Below are positions 16,343-25,079 of a stretch of DNA of 64,000 bases, piece by piece (within the stretch, counting starts at the first letter, position 1; every line of letters starts with the position of its first letter). Under the pieces are notes generated by a model, which saw nothing but the letters and a program-made list of their open reading frames with translations, was not told where the DNA came from and did no database searches. The stretch is from an uncultured Eubacteriales bacterium (lineage in GTDB: Bacteria > Bacillota > Clostridia > Oscillospirales > Acutalibacteraceae), in the NCBI GenBank assembly GCA_934457095.1, contig CAKSHJ010000003.1, positions 46,243 to 110,242 on the forward strand, in the 5' to 3' direction. Made by a program: the position numbers and the translations under genes.

Positions 16343-16921
16343 TCAGGCATGATACCCCAACAAAAATGCCCGTTCATTCAGCTCTGCGAATTTTGTCGGC
16401 ACCGTAGCGGCAACGGTTTTCAGCCAGTCCTCCATGGAAAGCTCCAGTCGTTTTGCCAAGGCGCCCAGCAATACAACATTCACCGCTTTGGCAGAGCCTG
16501 CCTGTAAGGCCAATTCCAAAGCGTTCAGTGCGAGCATTTGTATGCCCTTTTCAGCAATTTGCCTTGTAATTTGCTGCGGATATTGCGCAGCGCCGGTAAT
16601 AACAGGCATTGGGTCAATTTCCTGGGTATTTACAATCATCAATCCGTCCTTTTTGAGCCAGGGTAAATACCGTGCGGCCTCCAGCAGCTCAAATGCCAGA
16701 ATAATATCGGCCTGCCCCTGCTCAATGGCGGGGGAATACACTTTTTCACCGTAGCGCACATAGGTCACCACAGAGCCGCCACGCTGGCTCATGCCATGCA
16801 CTTCGGACATCTTTACATCAAAGCCGCGATTGAGCATAGCCGTGCCCAAAATACGGCTGGCAAGCAGTGTACCCTGACCGCCGACTCCGACGATTACAAT
16901 GTTTTTTACTGCCTGTTCCAT
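16343..16921 (-). CDS. iorB: Indolepyruvate ferredoxin oxidoreductase, beta subunit
   Basis: 192 residues from ATG 16921, RBS CAGGAGGAA. The pattern is that of the gamma-type domain of 2-oxoacid oxidoreductases: IVGVGGQGTLLASRIL at the N-terminus, VKMSEVHGMSQRGGSV, and ILAFELLEAARYLPWLKKDG. With IorA it oxidatively decarboxylates aryl pyruvates (from Trp, Tyr, Phe) to aryl-acetyl-CoA while reducing ferredoxin. Its start lies inside the end of iorA (16-bp overlap), which implies translational coupling and fixed stoichiometry. Confidence 0.94.
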   Translation of the reverse strand: MEQAVKNIVIVGVGGQGTLLASRILGTAMLNRGFDVKMSEVHGMSQRGGSVVTYVRYGEKVYSPAIEQGQADIILAFELLEAARYLPWLKKDGLMIVNTQEIDPMPVITGAAQYPQQITRQIAEKGIQMLALNALELALQAGSAKAVNVVLLGALAKRLELSMEDWLKTVAATVPTKFAELNERAFLLGYHA

Positions 16922-18660
16922 GTCAATTCCTCCTGTGTCATAATGGCATGACTGCCGCAAAGACCGACGCAAACATCGCAGCCTACACATTGCGTGCTGT
17001 CAATGACGGCTTTTTTTCCTTTCATGCTAATGGCAGGGCAACCAATGGAAAGACATGCCTTGCAGCCCACGCATTTATCGGGGTCAATGACCAAAGAAGG
17101 TTTATGTACCACACTTTTGAGCAACGCACACGGTCTGCGCGCAATGATGACCGAAGGTTGGGGCGCGGCCAATTCCTCTTTGAGCGCCGTGCGTACAGCT
17201 TTTAAATCAAAGGGGTCCACCACCCGCACGCGCTGTACGCCAACAGCTCTGCATAGAGCCTCAAGGTCTACAGCAGCGGCTGGGTCTCTGTAAATATTCT
17301 TGCCTGTGGTGGGGTTCTCCTGATGCCCGGTCATACCGGTGGTGGAGTTGTCTAAAATAATGACCACCGAATTGCTTTGGTTATAAGTAATGTCAATCAG
17401 TCCGGTAATGCCCGAATGCATAAAGGTGGAGTCTCCAATCACCGCAACAGCTTTTTGCTCGCCCTGAGCGCCGCGTGCCTTATTAAAACCGTGTAGACCG
17501 GAAACGGAAGCACCCATACAAAGGCAGGTATCCATGGCGTTGAGCGGGGCGACCGCACCCAAAGTATAGCAGCCGATATCTCCGCTTACAAAGACGCCGG
17601 CACGTTTTAGCTCGTAAAATACGCCCCTATGCGGACAACCGCAGCACATTACAGGAGGCCGCACCGGGGTAGGCTCGTTGAGGCTGAATGTTTGTGCTTG
17701 CTTACCCAGCATAAGCTTTTCAATCAACGCCTGCGAAAATTCGCCGCACAGCGGGAACAGCTCCTTGCCGATGACCGGAACGCCAATGGTATTGCAATGG
17801 GTTTCAATAATGGGGTCCAGCTCCTCAATGACATACAGAGTATCCACGGTTTTTGCAAATTTTTGAATCAATTCTGTGGGTAGCGGGTTGACCATACCCA
17901 ACTTTAGGTATGAAACAGAGTCGCCCAGCGCCTCTTTTGCATATTGATATACCGCGCCGGCTACAATAACGCCTGTTTTGGCGCCGTTGTCCTCAATACG
18001 GTTAATGTTACAGGTTTCGGCCCATTGCGCCAATTTTTTGGTGCGCTGCTCCACCAGGGGGTGTCTGGGGCGGGCAAAAGCCGGTAGCACCACATATTTT
18101 TCCGGCTGTTTTATATAGGGTTTTAAGGGTATCTCTTCCCGGTCAGAAATTTCGGTCAAACTGCAGGAATGAGAAATTTTCGTACAAAGCCGCACGATTA
18201 CCGGGGTATCATATTCCTCGGAGAGGGTATAGGCAAGCTTGGTGAAGGCGCAGCATTCATCGGAATCGGCAGGCTCTAGCATAGGCACCTTGGCGGCAAT
18301 GGCATGCCTGCGGGAATCCTGTTCATTTTGCGAGGAGTGCATACCGGGGTCGTCGGCAACGGCGAGCACCATACCGCCGTTTACGCCGGTATAAGACATG
18401 GTATAAAGCAAATCGGCGGCAACATTCAGCCCAACATGCTTCATGGCGCAAAAGGAGCGCGCTCCGGCAATAGAAGCGCCGGCAGCAACCTCAGCGGCGA
18501 CTTTTTCATTGGGCGCCCATTCGCAGTAAATTTCCTCAAATTTTGCGGCAGCCTCTGTAATTTCGGTGCTGGGCGTACCCGGATAGCTGGAAACCACACG
18601 AACCCCAGCTTCATAGAGTCCGCGAGCCACAGCGGCATTGCCCAATAATAACTGTTTCAT
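16906..18660 (-). CDS. iorA: Indolepyruvate ferredoxin oxidoreductase, alpha subunit
   Basis: 584 residues. The N-terminal pyrimidine-binding domain starts GNAAVARGLYEAGV-VVSSYPGTPSTEI. The TPP-binding core has GDIGCYTLG and GDSTFMHSG...NSTTGMTGHQ. Two 4Fe-4S motifs lie at the C-terminus: CVGCKACLSIGC (with one extra residue before the fourth Cys) and CVGCDVCVGLC. It transfers electrons from aryl pyruvate oxidation to ferredoxin. It is first in the operon with iorB and paaK, from a TTGCAA-17-TATATG promoter. The products would be indoleacetyl-, phenylacetyl- or hydroxyphenylacetyl-CoA. Confidence 0.95.
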   Translation of the reverse strand: MKQLLLGNAAVARGLYEAGVRVVSSYPGTPSTEITEAAAKFEEIYCEWAPNEKVAAEVAAGASIAGARSFCAMKHVGLNVAADLLYTMSYTGVNGGMVLAVADDPGMHSSQNEQDSRRHAIAAKVPMLEPADSDECCAFTKLAYTLSEEYDTPVIVRLCTKISHSCSLTEISDREEIPLKPYIKQPEKYVVLPAFARPRHPLVEQRTKKLAQWAETCNINRIEDNGAKTGVIVAGAVYQYAKEALGDSVSYLKLGMVNPLPTELIQKFAKTVDTLYVIEELDPIIETHCNTIGVPVIGKELFPLCGEFSQALIEKLMLGKQAQTFSLNEPTPVRPPVMCCGCPHRGVFYELKRAGVFVSGDIGCYTLGAVAPLNAMDTCLCMGASVSGLHGFNKARGAQGEQKAVAVIGDSTFMHSGITGLIDITYNQSNSVVIILDNSTTGMTGHQENPTTGKNIYRDPAAAVDLEALCRAVGVQRVRVVDPFDLKAVRTALKEELAAPQPSVIIARRPCALLKSVVHKPSLVIDPDKCVGCKACLSIGCPAISMKGKKAVIDSTQCVGCDVCVGLCGSHAIMTQEELTWNRQ

Positions 18661-18697
18661 TTATGTCCCTCCAGGCACCGTGGTGCCGAAAATATAG

Positions 18698-18726
18698 CAT
18701 ATATCTGTATTTTACTATGTTTGCAA
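18698..18726 (-). promoter_or_regulatory. iorA promoter
   Basis: On the minus strand: TTGCAA (18721-18726), 17 bp, TATATG (18698-18703). A short GGCACC/GGTGCC inverted repeat (18674-18687) lies in the leader. Confidence 0.5.
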
Positions 18727-18739
18727 ATTGAATGCAAGT

Positions 18740-18768
18740 AAAAACAGGAACCGCATATATGCAGTTCC
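18740..18768 (-). terminator. Terminator of the peptide-binding lipoprotein gene
   Basis: On the minus strand GGAACTGCAT pairs with ATGCGGTTCC (18747-18768), followed by a T run at 18745-18740. Confidence 0.75.
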
Positions 18769-18778
18769 CATTGAGTGG

Positions 18779-20365
18779 CTAAGCCTTTTTTGCACCAAGA
18801 AAATCAATTCCCATATCATAGGCGAGTACGGTAATGCCGGTCAATCCCGGTGCAACGGCATAATTGCGTTTTTCATAATAAATCGGGTAAAAAATACCCT
18901 CCGTATTTAAATATTGCTCCGCCTGCGCATAGAAAGAAACCTCCTGTTCCAAGGGTTTCCCTACGGCGTCAGCCAACGCCCGGTCATATACCGAACTTTT
19001 CAAATTAGTAGGGTTATTGCGGCTGTTGCTTTCAAATAAAGAGAGCAAACCGGTCGGATTGCTGTCGGTTGGGCGAATGGGGCAAAGCGCAACGGTATAA
19101 TTGCCGTTGTTAACCCGATTTTCCAGCTCGGTGCGAGAGAGCGGCTCCATATTAAAGTAATTTCCAAAAGCGCTGTTCCAAGCGGCCAGCATTTCGTTCA
19201 CCATTTTTTTAATGTCGGGGTCATCCAAACACAGCACCGTCACAGACGGCATTTTTTCTTTACCGGCAGCCTTTAGGGCGGCATAGGCCTTTTGTACCGC
19301 GGAAGCGTCTTGTTTTAAATAAAAACCTCCGCCTGCAAGACTGCGGTAATTTTTCCCCATCAGCGTCATGCCGGGAGTAATCAAATCGTCGGCAATGCTG
19401 CACCCCTGCGGCAAATACGCCGTGATTGCTTCCCGGTCCAAAGTCTGCACAAATGCCCGCCGCACATAACTTTCTTTCATCAATTCCTGCTCGGTATTAA
19501 AGCATAGTCCCCACGTAGTATCCTCAAAGGAGAGTATCGAATAGCCCTGTTGTTTCAAGGGCTCAACTTCGGCGGCGTTCTGCACGGCAAAAGCGGAAAG
19601 CTGTTTCTGTTCTTCAGCGCTAAGCGTTCCAATGGAAAAGGTAAGCGTAGCCGGTTGCACCGGGTTTTCCCCGCGGTAGGTGGAGGCCGCGGTTAAATTG
19701 ATATACTGCCCATGTTCCCAGGAATAGCGATTGGTCATTTTAAACGGGCCATTGCCTAAAATATGTTTTGCGTCCAGCCCGTATTTGCCGGAGGAAGCCT
19801 CAAAAAAAGTCTGGTTACAGGGCATAAATACAGGCAGAGCCGTCACGGCGGGAAAGTTTTCATATGCATATTCCAAATCAATTTTCAGGGTATGGTCGTT
19901 TACGGCGGTCACGCCCAGCTCCGAGGCAGACATCGTTCCCTGCACAATACTTTTGGCATTTTTCACGGCAAACATCGGCGTATTCATTGTCGAGGCAGTT
20001 TTGGGATCCACCGCGCGCGTAAAGGCATAAACAAAATCATGTGCGGTAACCGGCGTTTCGTCAGACCACAGAGCGTCGGTACGCAAATAAAAAGTAAAGC
20101 TGGTAAAATCGGCATCACTCTCCCAGCGCATGGCAACGCCGGGGGCAGCGCGGTTATTTTCATCCAAACGGGTCAAACCCTCATACAGCGCCATAATGAC
20201 GGTTTTGGCATAGGGATCCCCGGCAATTTGCGGGTCAAGCGTTACGGGCTCCTGTGCCAAATTATATTGAATAGCCTGACCTGATTTTTTGCCGCAACCG
20301 GTAAAAGCGGTCAGCAGCACGCAGGCACAAAGCAGCAAATAAAATCCCTTTTTCAAATACAGCAT
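18779..20365 (-). CDS. ABC transporter peptide-binding lipoprotein (OppA/DppA family), orphan
   Basis: 528 residues of solute-binding family 5. There is a signal peptide with a lipobox AFTGC, lipidated Cys24. The mature protein opens with YNLAQEPVTLDPQIAGDP and ALYEGLTRLDENN, the family signature, and continues to the usual second lobe. It would sit on the outer face of the membrane and deliver oligopeptides to an Opp/Dpp permease. No permease or ATPase is adjacent, so it must share one encoded elsewhere or act as a peptide sensor. It is monocistronic. Confidence 0.9.
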   Translation of the reverse strand: MLYLKKGFYLLLCACVLLTAFTGCGKKSGQAIQYNLAQEPVTLDPQIAGDPYAKTVIMALYEGLTRLDENNRAAPGVAMRWESDADFTSFTFYLRTDALWSDETPVTAHDFVYAFTRAVDPKTASTMNTPMFAVKNAKSIVQGTMSASELGVTAVNDHTLKIDLEYAYENFPAVTALPVFMPCNQTFFEASSGKYGLDAKHILGNGPFKMTNRYSWEHGQYINLTAASTYRGENPVQPATLTFSIGTLSAEEQKQLSAFAVQNAAEVEPLKQQGYSILSFEDTTWGLCFNTEQELMKESYVRRAFVQTLDREAITAYLPQGCSIADDLITPGMTLMGKNYRSLAGGGFYLKQDASAVQKAYAALKAAGKEKMPSVTVLCLDDPDIKKMVNEMLAAWNSAFGNYFNMEPLSRTELENRVNNGNYTVALCPIRPTDSNPTGLLSLFESNSRNNPTNLKSSVYDRALADAVGKPLEQEVSFYAQAEQYLNTEGIFYPIYYEKRNYAVAPGLTGITVLAYDMGIDFLGAKKA

Positions 20366-20495
20366 AACGTTCCATCCTAAAATACGCTTAAAATATACAA
20401 TTTATTTTAACATGTTTTTCGTTGCAGTACAATCTGTGCGCCGCAATTGCAATCTTTTTTCATATTTGTAACTTTTTTGCAATCTTTCACCGCAT

Positions 20496-20535
20496 AAAAA
20501 AGCGTCCTCTCCGTTACCGAAAAGAACGCTTTTTT
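20496..20535 (-). terminator. Terminator of the pgk-tpiA-gpmI operon
   Basis: Minus strand: AAAAAAGCGTTCT pairs with AGGACGCTTTTTT (20523-20535 with 20496-20508). The stem begins at the gpmI stop codon. Confidence 0.8.
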
Positions 20536-22046
20536 TACACAATTAAAGAACCACCGGTCATTTCCTCAGGCTGAGGCAGCCCCATAACCTTGAGCATCGT
20601 GGGAGCAATGTCGGCAAGACAGCCGTCTTCCCGCAATTTGCAAGGGTAATTTACCACACAAAAGGGCACGGGGTTGGTAGTATGTGCGGTAAAAGGTGCG
20701 CCGTTTTCCGCCAGCATTTGGTCGGCGTTGCCGTGGTCGGCAGTAATCATCGTTACGCCGCCCAGCTCGGTTACGCGGTCAGTCAACCTGCCAACACAGG
20801 TATCTACGGCTTCAACGGCCTTTACGGCCGCCTCAAACACCCCGGTATGACCCACCATATCGCAATTGGCAAAATTTAAAACGATTACATCATACGGGTT
20901 ATTTTGCAGCTGCTCCAGCAAACGCTCGGTCACGGTATAGGCGCTCATTTCGGGCAGCAAATCATAGGTGGCCACCTTGGGAGAATCGACTAAAATACGG
21001 GTTTCGCCCGCAAACGGAGTCTCGGTACCGCCGTTGAAAAAAAATGTCACATGCGCATATTTCTCGGTTTCAGCAATGCGCAGCTGGGTTTTGCCAAGGT
21101 CAGCAAGGTATTGCCCAAGCGTGTTGGTCAATTCCTGCGGAGCAAAAGCGGTCAGCACATTGGGCATTTGCGCGTCATACTGCGTCATGCAAACAAAGGT
21201 CAGCGGCAAAAAGCCCTTTTTGCGAGTAAAGCGGTCAAAATCGGGGTCAGTCAGCGTGCGGGTAATTTCCCTTGCGCGGTCGGGTCGAAAATTAAAAAAC
21301 ACCACCGAATCCCCGCTGCTCATTTGCCCTTGTTCCGCGCAAATTACGGGCAGCAAAAATTCGTCGGTCACGCCCTCTTTGTAAGAGTCCTCCACAGCGG
21401 CAACGGGGTCATTTTGAACCTTACCTATGCCGTTCACCATAGCGTCATAGCATTGCGCAACGCGCTCCCAGCGGTTGTCGCGGTCCATCGCAAAATACCG
21501 GCCGCACAGGGTGGCGATTTCCCCCACGCCAAGCTCGGTAATTTTCCGCTGCAATTGCCGCACATAGTCAATCCCCGAGGTAGGAGAAACATCTCTGCCG
21601 TCCAAAAAAGCGTGTATATACACACGGGTAAGCCCATTTTGTTTTGCCAATTTCAGCAGCGCATACAGGTGGTCAATATGGCTATGCACGCCTCCGTCGG
21701 AAAGCAACCCCATAATATGCAGCGCTTTTTGGTGTTGTCCGGCATGTTGCACCGCCTGCAAAAGAGCCGGATTCTGAAAGAAATCGCCGTCGTCAATGGC
21801 CTTGGTAATGCGGGTCAATTCCTGATACACAATACGTCCGGCGCCAATATTCGTATGTCCCACCTCAGAATTCCCCATTTGCCCGTCAGGCAAACCGACA
21901 TGGAGTCCGCTGGTATGAATTTGCGTATGTGGATTCCGCGCAAAAATGCGGTCCAAATTGGGGGTGTGCGCGGCAAGAATGGCGTTGCCGTATGCATTGC
22001 CAATGCCAAAGCCGTCCAAAATCATGAGTAAAAGCGGTTTTTTCAT
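20535..22046 (-). CDS. gpmI: 2,3-bisphosphoglycerate-independent phosphoglycerate mutase
   Basis: A manganese-dependent mutase converting 3-phosphoglycerate to 2-phosphoglycerate; 503 residues from ATG 22046 (RBS AAGGAGGG). The alkaline-phosphatase-like metal sites are clear: MILDGFGIG (Asp), MGNSEVGHTNIGAGR with the phosphoserine Ser61-equivalent, HAFLDGRDVSP, and the late NFANCDMVGHTG and TADHGNAD blocks. It is last in the pgk-tpiA-gpmI operon, 15 bp after tpiA, matching consecutive glycolytic steps. Confidence 0.96.
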   Translation of the reverse strand: MKKPLLLMILDGFGIGNAYGNAILAAHTPNLDRIFARNPHTQIHTSGLHVGLPDGQMGNSEVGHTNIGAGRIVYQELTRITKAIDDGDFFQNPALLQAVQHAGQHQKALHIMGLLSDGGVHSHIDHLYALLKLAKQNGLTRVYIHAFLDGRDVSPTSGIDYVRQLQRKITELGVGEIATLCGRYFAMDRDNRWERVAQCYDAMVNGIGKVQNDPVAAVEDSYKEGVTDEFLLPVICAEQGQMSSGDSVVFFNFRPDRAREITRTLTDPDFDRFTRKKGFLPLTFVCMTQYDAQMPNVLTAFAPQELTNTLGQYLADLGKTQLRIAETEKYAHVTFFFNGGTETPFAGETRILVDSPKVATYDLLPEMSAYTVTERLLEQLQNNPYDVIVLNFANCDMVGHTGVFEAAVKAVEAVDTCVGRLTDRVTELGGVTMITADHGNADQMLAENGAPFTAHTTNPVPFCVVNYPCKLREDGCLADIAPTMLKVMGLPQPEEMTGGSLIV

Positions 22047-22061
22047 AAACACCCTCCTTAT

Positions 22062-22826
22062 TCAATGACCGGCGGCAACAATCGCGGCAAAATCCTGCGC
22101 CTTTAAGGAGGCAGAACCAATCAGCCCGCCGTCTATATGGGGCTGCGCAAGCAAAAGCGCGGCATTCCCTGCGTTCATAGAGCCCCCGTACTGAATCGTC
22201 AAAGCGTCGGCGCAGGTCTGGTCATAAAGCGCTGCCACGGTTTTGCGAATATTCGCACAAACATCATTGGCTTGCTCCGGAGAGGCGGTTTTGCCGGTAC
22301 CAATTGCCCAAACTGGCTCATAAGCAAGAATAACCCGACCAAGCTGCTCCTTGGAAACGCCGCCCAGCGCAATTTTCACCTGCATGGCAATCCACTCATC
22401 GGTAATCTGATTCTCACGTTGCTCTAAAGTTTCGCCCACGCATAAAATGACGGTGAGTCCCTGCTGCAAAGCGGCAAGCAAACGGCGGTTTACGGTCTGG
22501 TCGGTCTCACCAAAATATATGCGGCGTTCGCTATGGCCCACAATAACATATTCCGCACCCACAGCCGCCAGCATCTCCGCAGAAATTTCTCCGGTAAAAG
22601 CGCCGCATTTGTCCCAGTGACAATTTTGCGCACCAACACGAATTTTGCAATCAGCGGTCGCTTGCAAAGCCGTCTGCAAATCAAGATACGGCACGCACAC
22701 CACGACCTCACAGCGAGCGTTTTGCACCAACGGCTTCAGTTCCGCAAGCAATTTTTCGGCTTGGGCGGGGGTTTGGTTCATTTTCCAATTTCCCGCAATC
22801 ACGGTTTTTCTCAATGCTTGGTTCAT
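22062..22826 (-). CDS. tpiA: Triosephosphate isomerase
   Basis: Interconverts DHAP and glyceraldehyde 3-phosphate. 254 residues from ATG 22826, which has AGGAG 8 nt upstream; the frame stays open further upstream without an RBS, and that part overlaps the end of pgk. Catalytic residues are Lys15 (AGNWKMN), His98 (VGHSERR) and Glu170 (AYEPVWAIGTGK), with phosphate-binding loops around GGSMNAGNAA and DGGLIGSASL. It is the middle gene of the glycolytic operon. Confidence 0.96.
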   Translation of the reverse strand: MNQALRKTVIAGNWKMNQTPAQAEKLLAELKPLVQNARCEVVVCVPYLDLQTALQATADCKIRVGAQNCHWDKCGAFTGEISAEMLAAVGAEYVIVGHSERRIYFGETDQTVNRRLLAALQQGLTVILCVGETLEQRENQITDEWIAMQVKIALGGVSKEQLGRVILAYEPVWAIGTGKTASPEQANDVCANIRKTVAALYDQTCADALTIQYGGSMNAGNAALLLAQPHIDGGLIGSASLKAQDFAAIVAAGH

Positions 22827-22884
22827 ACAAAAAAACTCCTTTTTGCAATCAAAACAAGGCAGAGCAAAAGCCCGCCCCAAATGC

Positions 22885-24084
22885 TTACATTTCCTTTTCA
22901 AGCAAACAGGCAATACCGGGCAGATCCTTACCCTCAATCAATTCCAAAGAAGCGCCGCCGCCGGTAGAGATATGCGACATTTGCTTAGCCAGCCCAAAGC
23001 GTTCCACAGCCGCCGCAGAATCGCCGCCGCCGATAATGGAATAGGCGGAACTTTCGGCCAAAGCCTTAGCGACCTGAACGGTGCCGTTTGCAAAATGCTC
23101 CCATTCGGAAACGCCCAGCGGGCCGTTCCAAAATACGGTGCCGGCATTGGCAATGGCATTTGCAAACAATTCCGCCGATTTCGGTCCGATATCCAACCCC
23201 ATCCAGCCTTCGGGAATGCGGTCGGATTCAGCGATTTGCCAATTTGCGTCCTTGTCGAATTTATCGGCAATCACATGGTCCACAGGAATCAAAAAGCTGA
23301 CATTTTTCTCTTTGGCTTTTGCCATAATATCCTTGGCAAGCTCCAGTTTATCAGGCTCGCACAGAGAATTCCCGATAGAATAGCCAAGAGCATTGGTAAA
23401 AGTATACGCCATGCCGCCGCCGATGATTAACACGTCAATTTTATCCAGCAAAGCGGTAATGACGCCGATCTTGTCAGAAACCTTGGCCCCGCCGAGAATC
23501 GCAACAAACGGGCGCACCGGGTGAAACAACGCGTTGCCCAGCACGCGCAATTCCTTTTCAATTAAATAACCGCACACCGCGGGTAAAAAGGCGGCCACCC
23601 CGGCGGTCGAGGCGTGCAAACGGTGCGAGGTTCCAAAAGCGTCGTTCACAAAAATATCGGCAAAAGAGGCAAGCGTTTTTGCAAATTCGGGTTCATTTTT
23701 CTCTTCCCCCGGCTCAAAGCGCACATTCTCCAGCATCATCACCTGGCCGTCCTTCAGGTCGGCGCACAAAGCCCTTGCGCTTTCTCCAATCACATCGTCA
23801 GCCATTTTCACCGGCTGTCCCAACACTCCGGAGAGATACGGCACGGTAGGCGCCAAAGAAAGCTCAGGAACAACTTTACCCTTAGGCCTGCCCATATGAG
23901 AGCAAATAATGACTTTTGCGTTATGGTCAATCAAATAGCGCAGCGTCTTAATCGACTCATCAATGCGTTTAGTATCGGTAATATTGCCTTTATCGTCAAA
24001 CGGAACATTATAATCACAGCGAACCAGAACTCTTTTTCCGGCAACTTCAATGTCCTCCACAGTTTTTCTGTTCAAAAAATTCAT
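22885..24084 (-). CDS. pgk: Phosphoglycerate kinase
   Basis: Makes ATP from 1,3-bisphosphoglycerate. 399 residues, a normal bacterial length, with RBS TAAGGAG. Visible are the N-domain substrate site VLVRCDYNVPFDDKGN (Asp26, Asn28 region), SHMGRPKG, the GGAKVSDKIGV nucleotide-domain entry, and the C-terminal SIIGGGDSAAAVERFG followed by HISTGGGASLELIEGK. It heads the pgk-tpiA-gpmI operon with its own promoter. gapA, often the first gene of this operon, is separate here, about 8.5 kb away on the other strand. Confidence 0.97.
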   Translation of the reverse strand: MNFLNRKTVEDIEVAGKRVLVRCDYNVPFDDKGNITDTKRIDESIKTLRYLIDHNAKVIICSHMGRPKGKVVPELSLAPTVPYLSGVLGQPVKMADDVIGESARALCADLKDGQVMMLENVRFEPGEEKNEPEFAKTLASFADIFVNDAFGTSHRLHASTAGVAAFLPAVCGYLIEKELRVLGNALFHPVRPFVAILGGAKVSDKIGVITALLDKIDVLIIGGGMAYTFTNALGYSIGNSLCEPDKLELAKDIMAKAKEKNVSFLIPVDHVIADKFDKDANWQIAESDRIPEGWMGLDIGPKSAELFANAIANAGTVFWNGPLGVSEWEHFANGTVQVAKALAESSAYSIIGGGDSAAAVERFGLAKQMSHISTGGGASLELIEGKDLPGIACLLEKEM

Positions 24085-24134
24085 GCAGTCAGTCTCCTTA
24101 AAATGTGCTGAAAAAAATAAGCCAACTTGGAATT

Positions 24135-24163
24135 ATCATATAGGAAAGCCCCGCAATTTTCAA
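24135..24163 (-). promoter_or_regulatory. pgk operon promoter
   Basis: Minus strand: TTGAAA (24158-24163), 17 bp, TATGAT (24135-24140). Confidence 0.65.
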
Positions 24164-24200
24164 TAGATGCGCAAGATTTTAGACAATTATCACAAAATTG

Positions 24201-24704
24201 TTACCAATCAAATTCGCGCAAATGCCCCTGCAAAGAGAGAGCGGGGTAGTCCCATTGGCGCAGCGCCTCATAAACGGCAATCGCCACCGAATTCGACAAA
24301 TTCAAGCTTCTCGCATCGGCCAGCATAGGAATCCGCACGGTATTTTCCGGGTAACGGTACAACAACTCTTCGGGCAGCCCGGCGGTCTCCTTACCAAAAA
24401 ACAAATAGCACTCCTTGGGATAATCAACCGCAGTGTGGGCATGCTTTGCCTTGGTAGAGAAAAAATAACCATTGGTCAGCGCTGCGGGATTTTGGTCAAA
24501 AAAACGCTGCAAATCGGCGTAAACGGTAATATCAAGCATATGCCAGTAATCAAGACCGGCGCGCTTTAATTTTTTGTCGTCAATTTGAAAGGCCATAGGC
24601 TCAATCAAATGAAGCCTTGCGCCGGTAGCAGCGCAGGTACGCGCCACATTGCCGGTGTTCTGGGGAATCTGAGGTTCCACCAATACAATATTCAAGCGAT
24701 TCAC
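24201..24704 (-). CDS. trmL: tRNA (cytidine/uridine-34-2'-O)-methyltransferase TrmL
   Basis: A SPOUT methyltransferase of the wobble ribose of tRNA-Leu. The start is placed at GTG 24704 because AGGAAGGA lies 7 nt upstream and LNIVLVEPQIPQNTGN then begins at residue 4, giving 167 residues, close to the family's usual 155-160. The in-frame ATG at 24752 would add 16 non-conserved residues without an RBS. Motifs are PQNTGNVARTCAATGARL, FFGKETAGLPEE and IPM-ADARSLNLSNSVAIAVYEALRQ, the knotted SAM site. Confidence 0.92.
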   Translation of the reverse strand: MNRLNIVLVEPQIPQNTGNVARTCAATGARLHLIEPMAFQIDDKKLKRAGLDYWHMLDITVYADLQRFFDQNPAALTNGYFFSTKAKHAHTAVDYPKECYLFFGKETAGLPEELLYRYPENTVRIPMLADARSLNLSNSVAIAVYEALRQWDYPALSLQGHLREFDW

Positions 24705-24867
24705 GGTATTGTCCTTCCTATGGTTAGTATCGTTCATTTTCCCAAACATCATACTGCAATTACGCAGAAAAACAAAAACCGGAATAACGGTGCATGATTG
24801 GCACAGCGTTTGGGAAGTCTAAAAAAAGACAGCGCCACTGTTAATTATAGATAAGGAGGAATGCAAA

Positions 24868-25047
24868 ATGTTTCAAGGCACAATGGGATTTGTAAAAGGC
24901 TTAGGTTTTGGCGTTCTGGCGGTAATCACGGCATTGGCCATCGGCTCGCACAAAATGAAAACGAACCGTCGTTTTCGCAAGGGAGCAACGCGCACCATGC
25001 GCACAATGGATATGCTGATGAACAACATCAGCCATATAATGCGATAA
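24868..25047 (+). CDS. Small basic single-helix membrane protein (59 aa)
   Basis: ATG 24868 with a strong RBS (TAAGGAGG, 8-nt spacing). One glycine-rich hydrophobic segment (FVKGLGFGVLAVITALAIGS, about 8-27) is followed by a strongly basic Lys/Arg tail with a regular spacing of Met (RTMRTMDMLMNNISHIMR). The predicted topology is a membrane anchor with a cytosolic basic amphipathic helix. Small proteins of this layout occur in Clostridia but I know of no function. It is a single-gene unit closed by a terminator. Confidence 0.75.
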   Translation: MFQGTMGFVKGLGFGVLAVITALAIGSHKMKTNRRFRKGATRTMRTMDMLMNNISHIMR

Positions 25048-25051
25048 TGAA

Positions 25052-25076
25052 AAGGGTTCACCGGCAGTGAACCCTT
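25052..25076. terminator. Bidirectional terminator between the 59-aa gene and mscS
   Basis: AAGGGTTCAC (25052-25061) pairs perfectly with GTGAACCCTT (25067-25076) across a 5-nt loop. Confidence 0.85.
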
Positions 25077-25079
25077 AAT

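Noticed and set aside
18674..18687. GGCACC/GGTGCC inverted repeat in the iorA leader as a T-box or operator
   Set aside because: A 14-bp hairpin without T-box landmarks or a T run; noted under the promoter only.
21051..22031. 326-codon open frame antisense to gpmI
   Set aside because: It lies entirely inside a conserved glycolytic gene, has no RBS, and its composition is that of reversed coding sequence.
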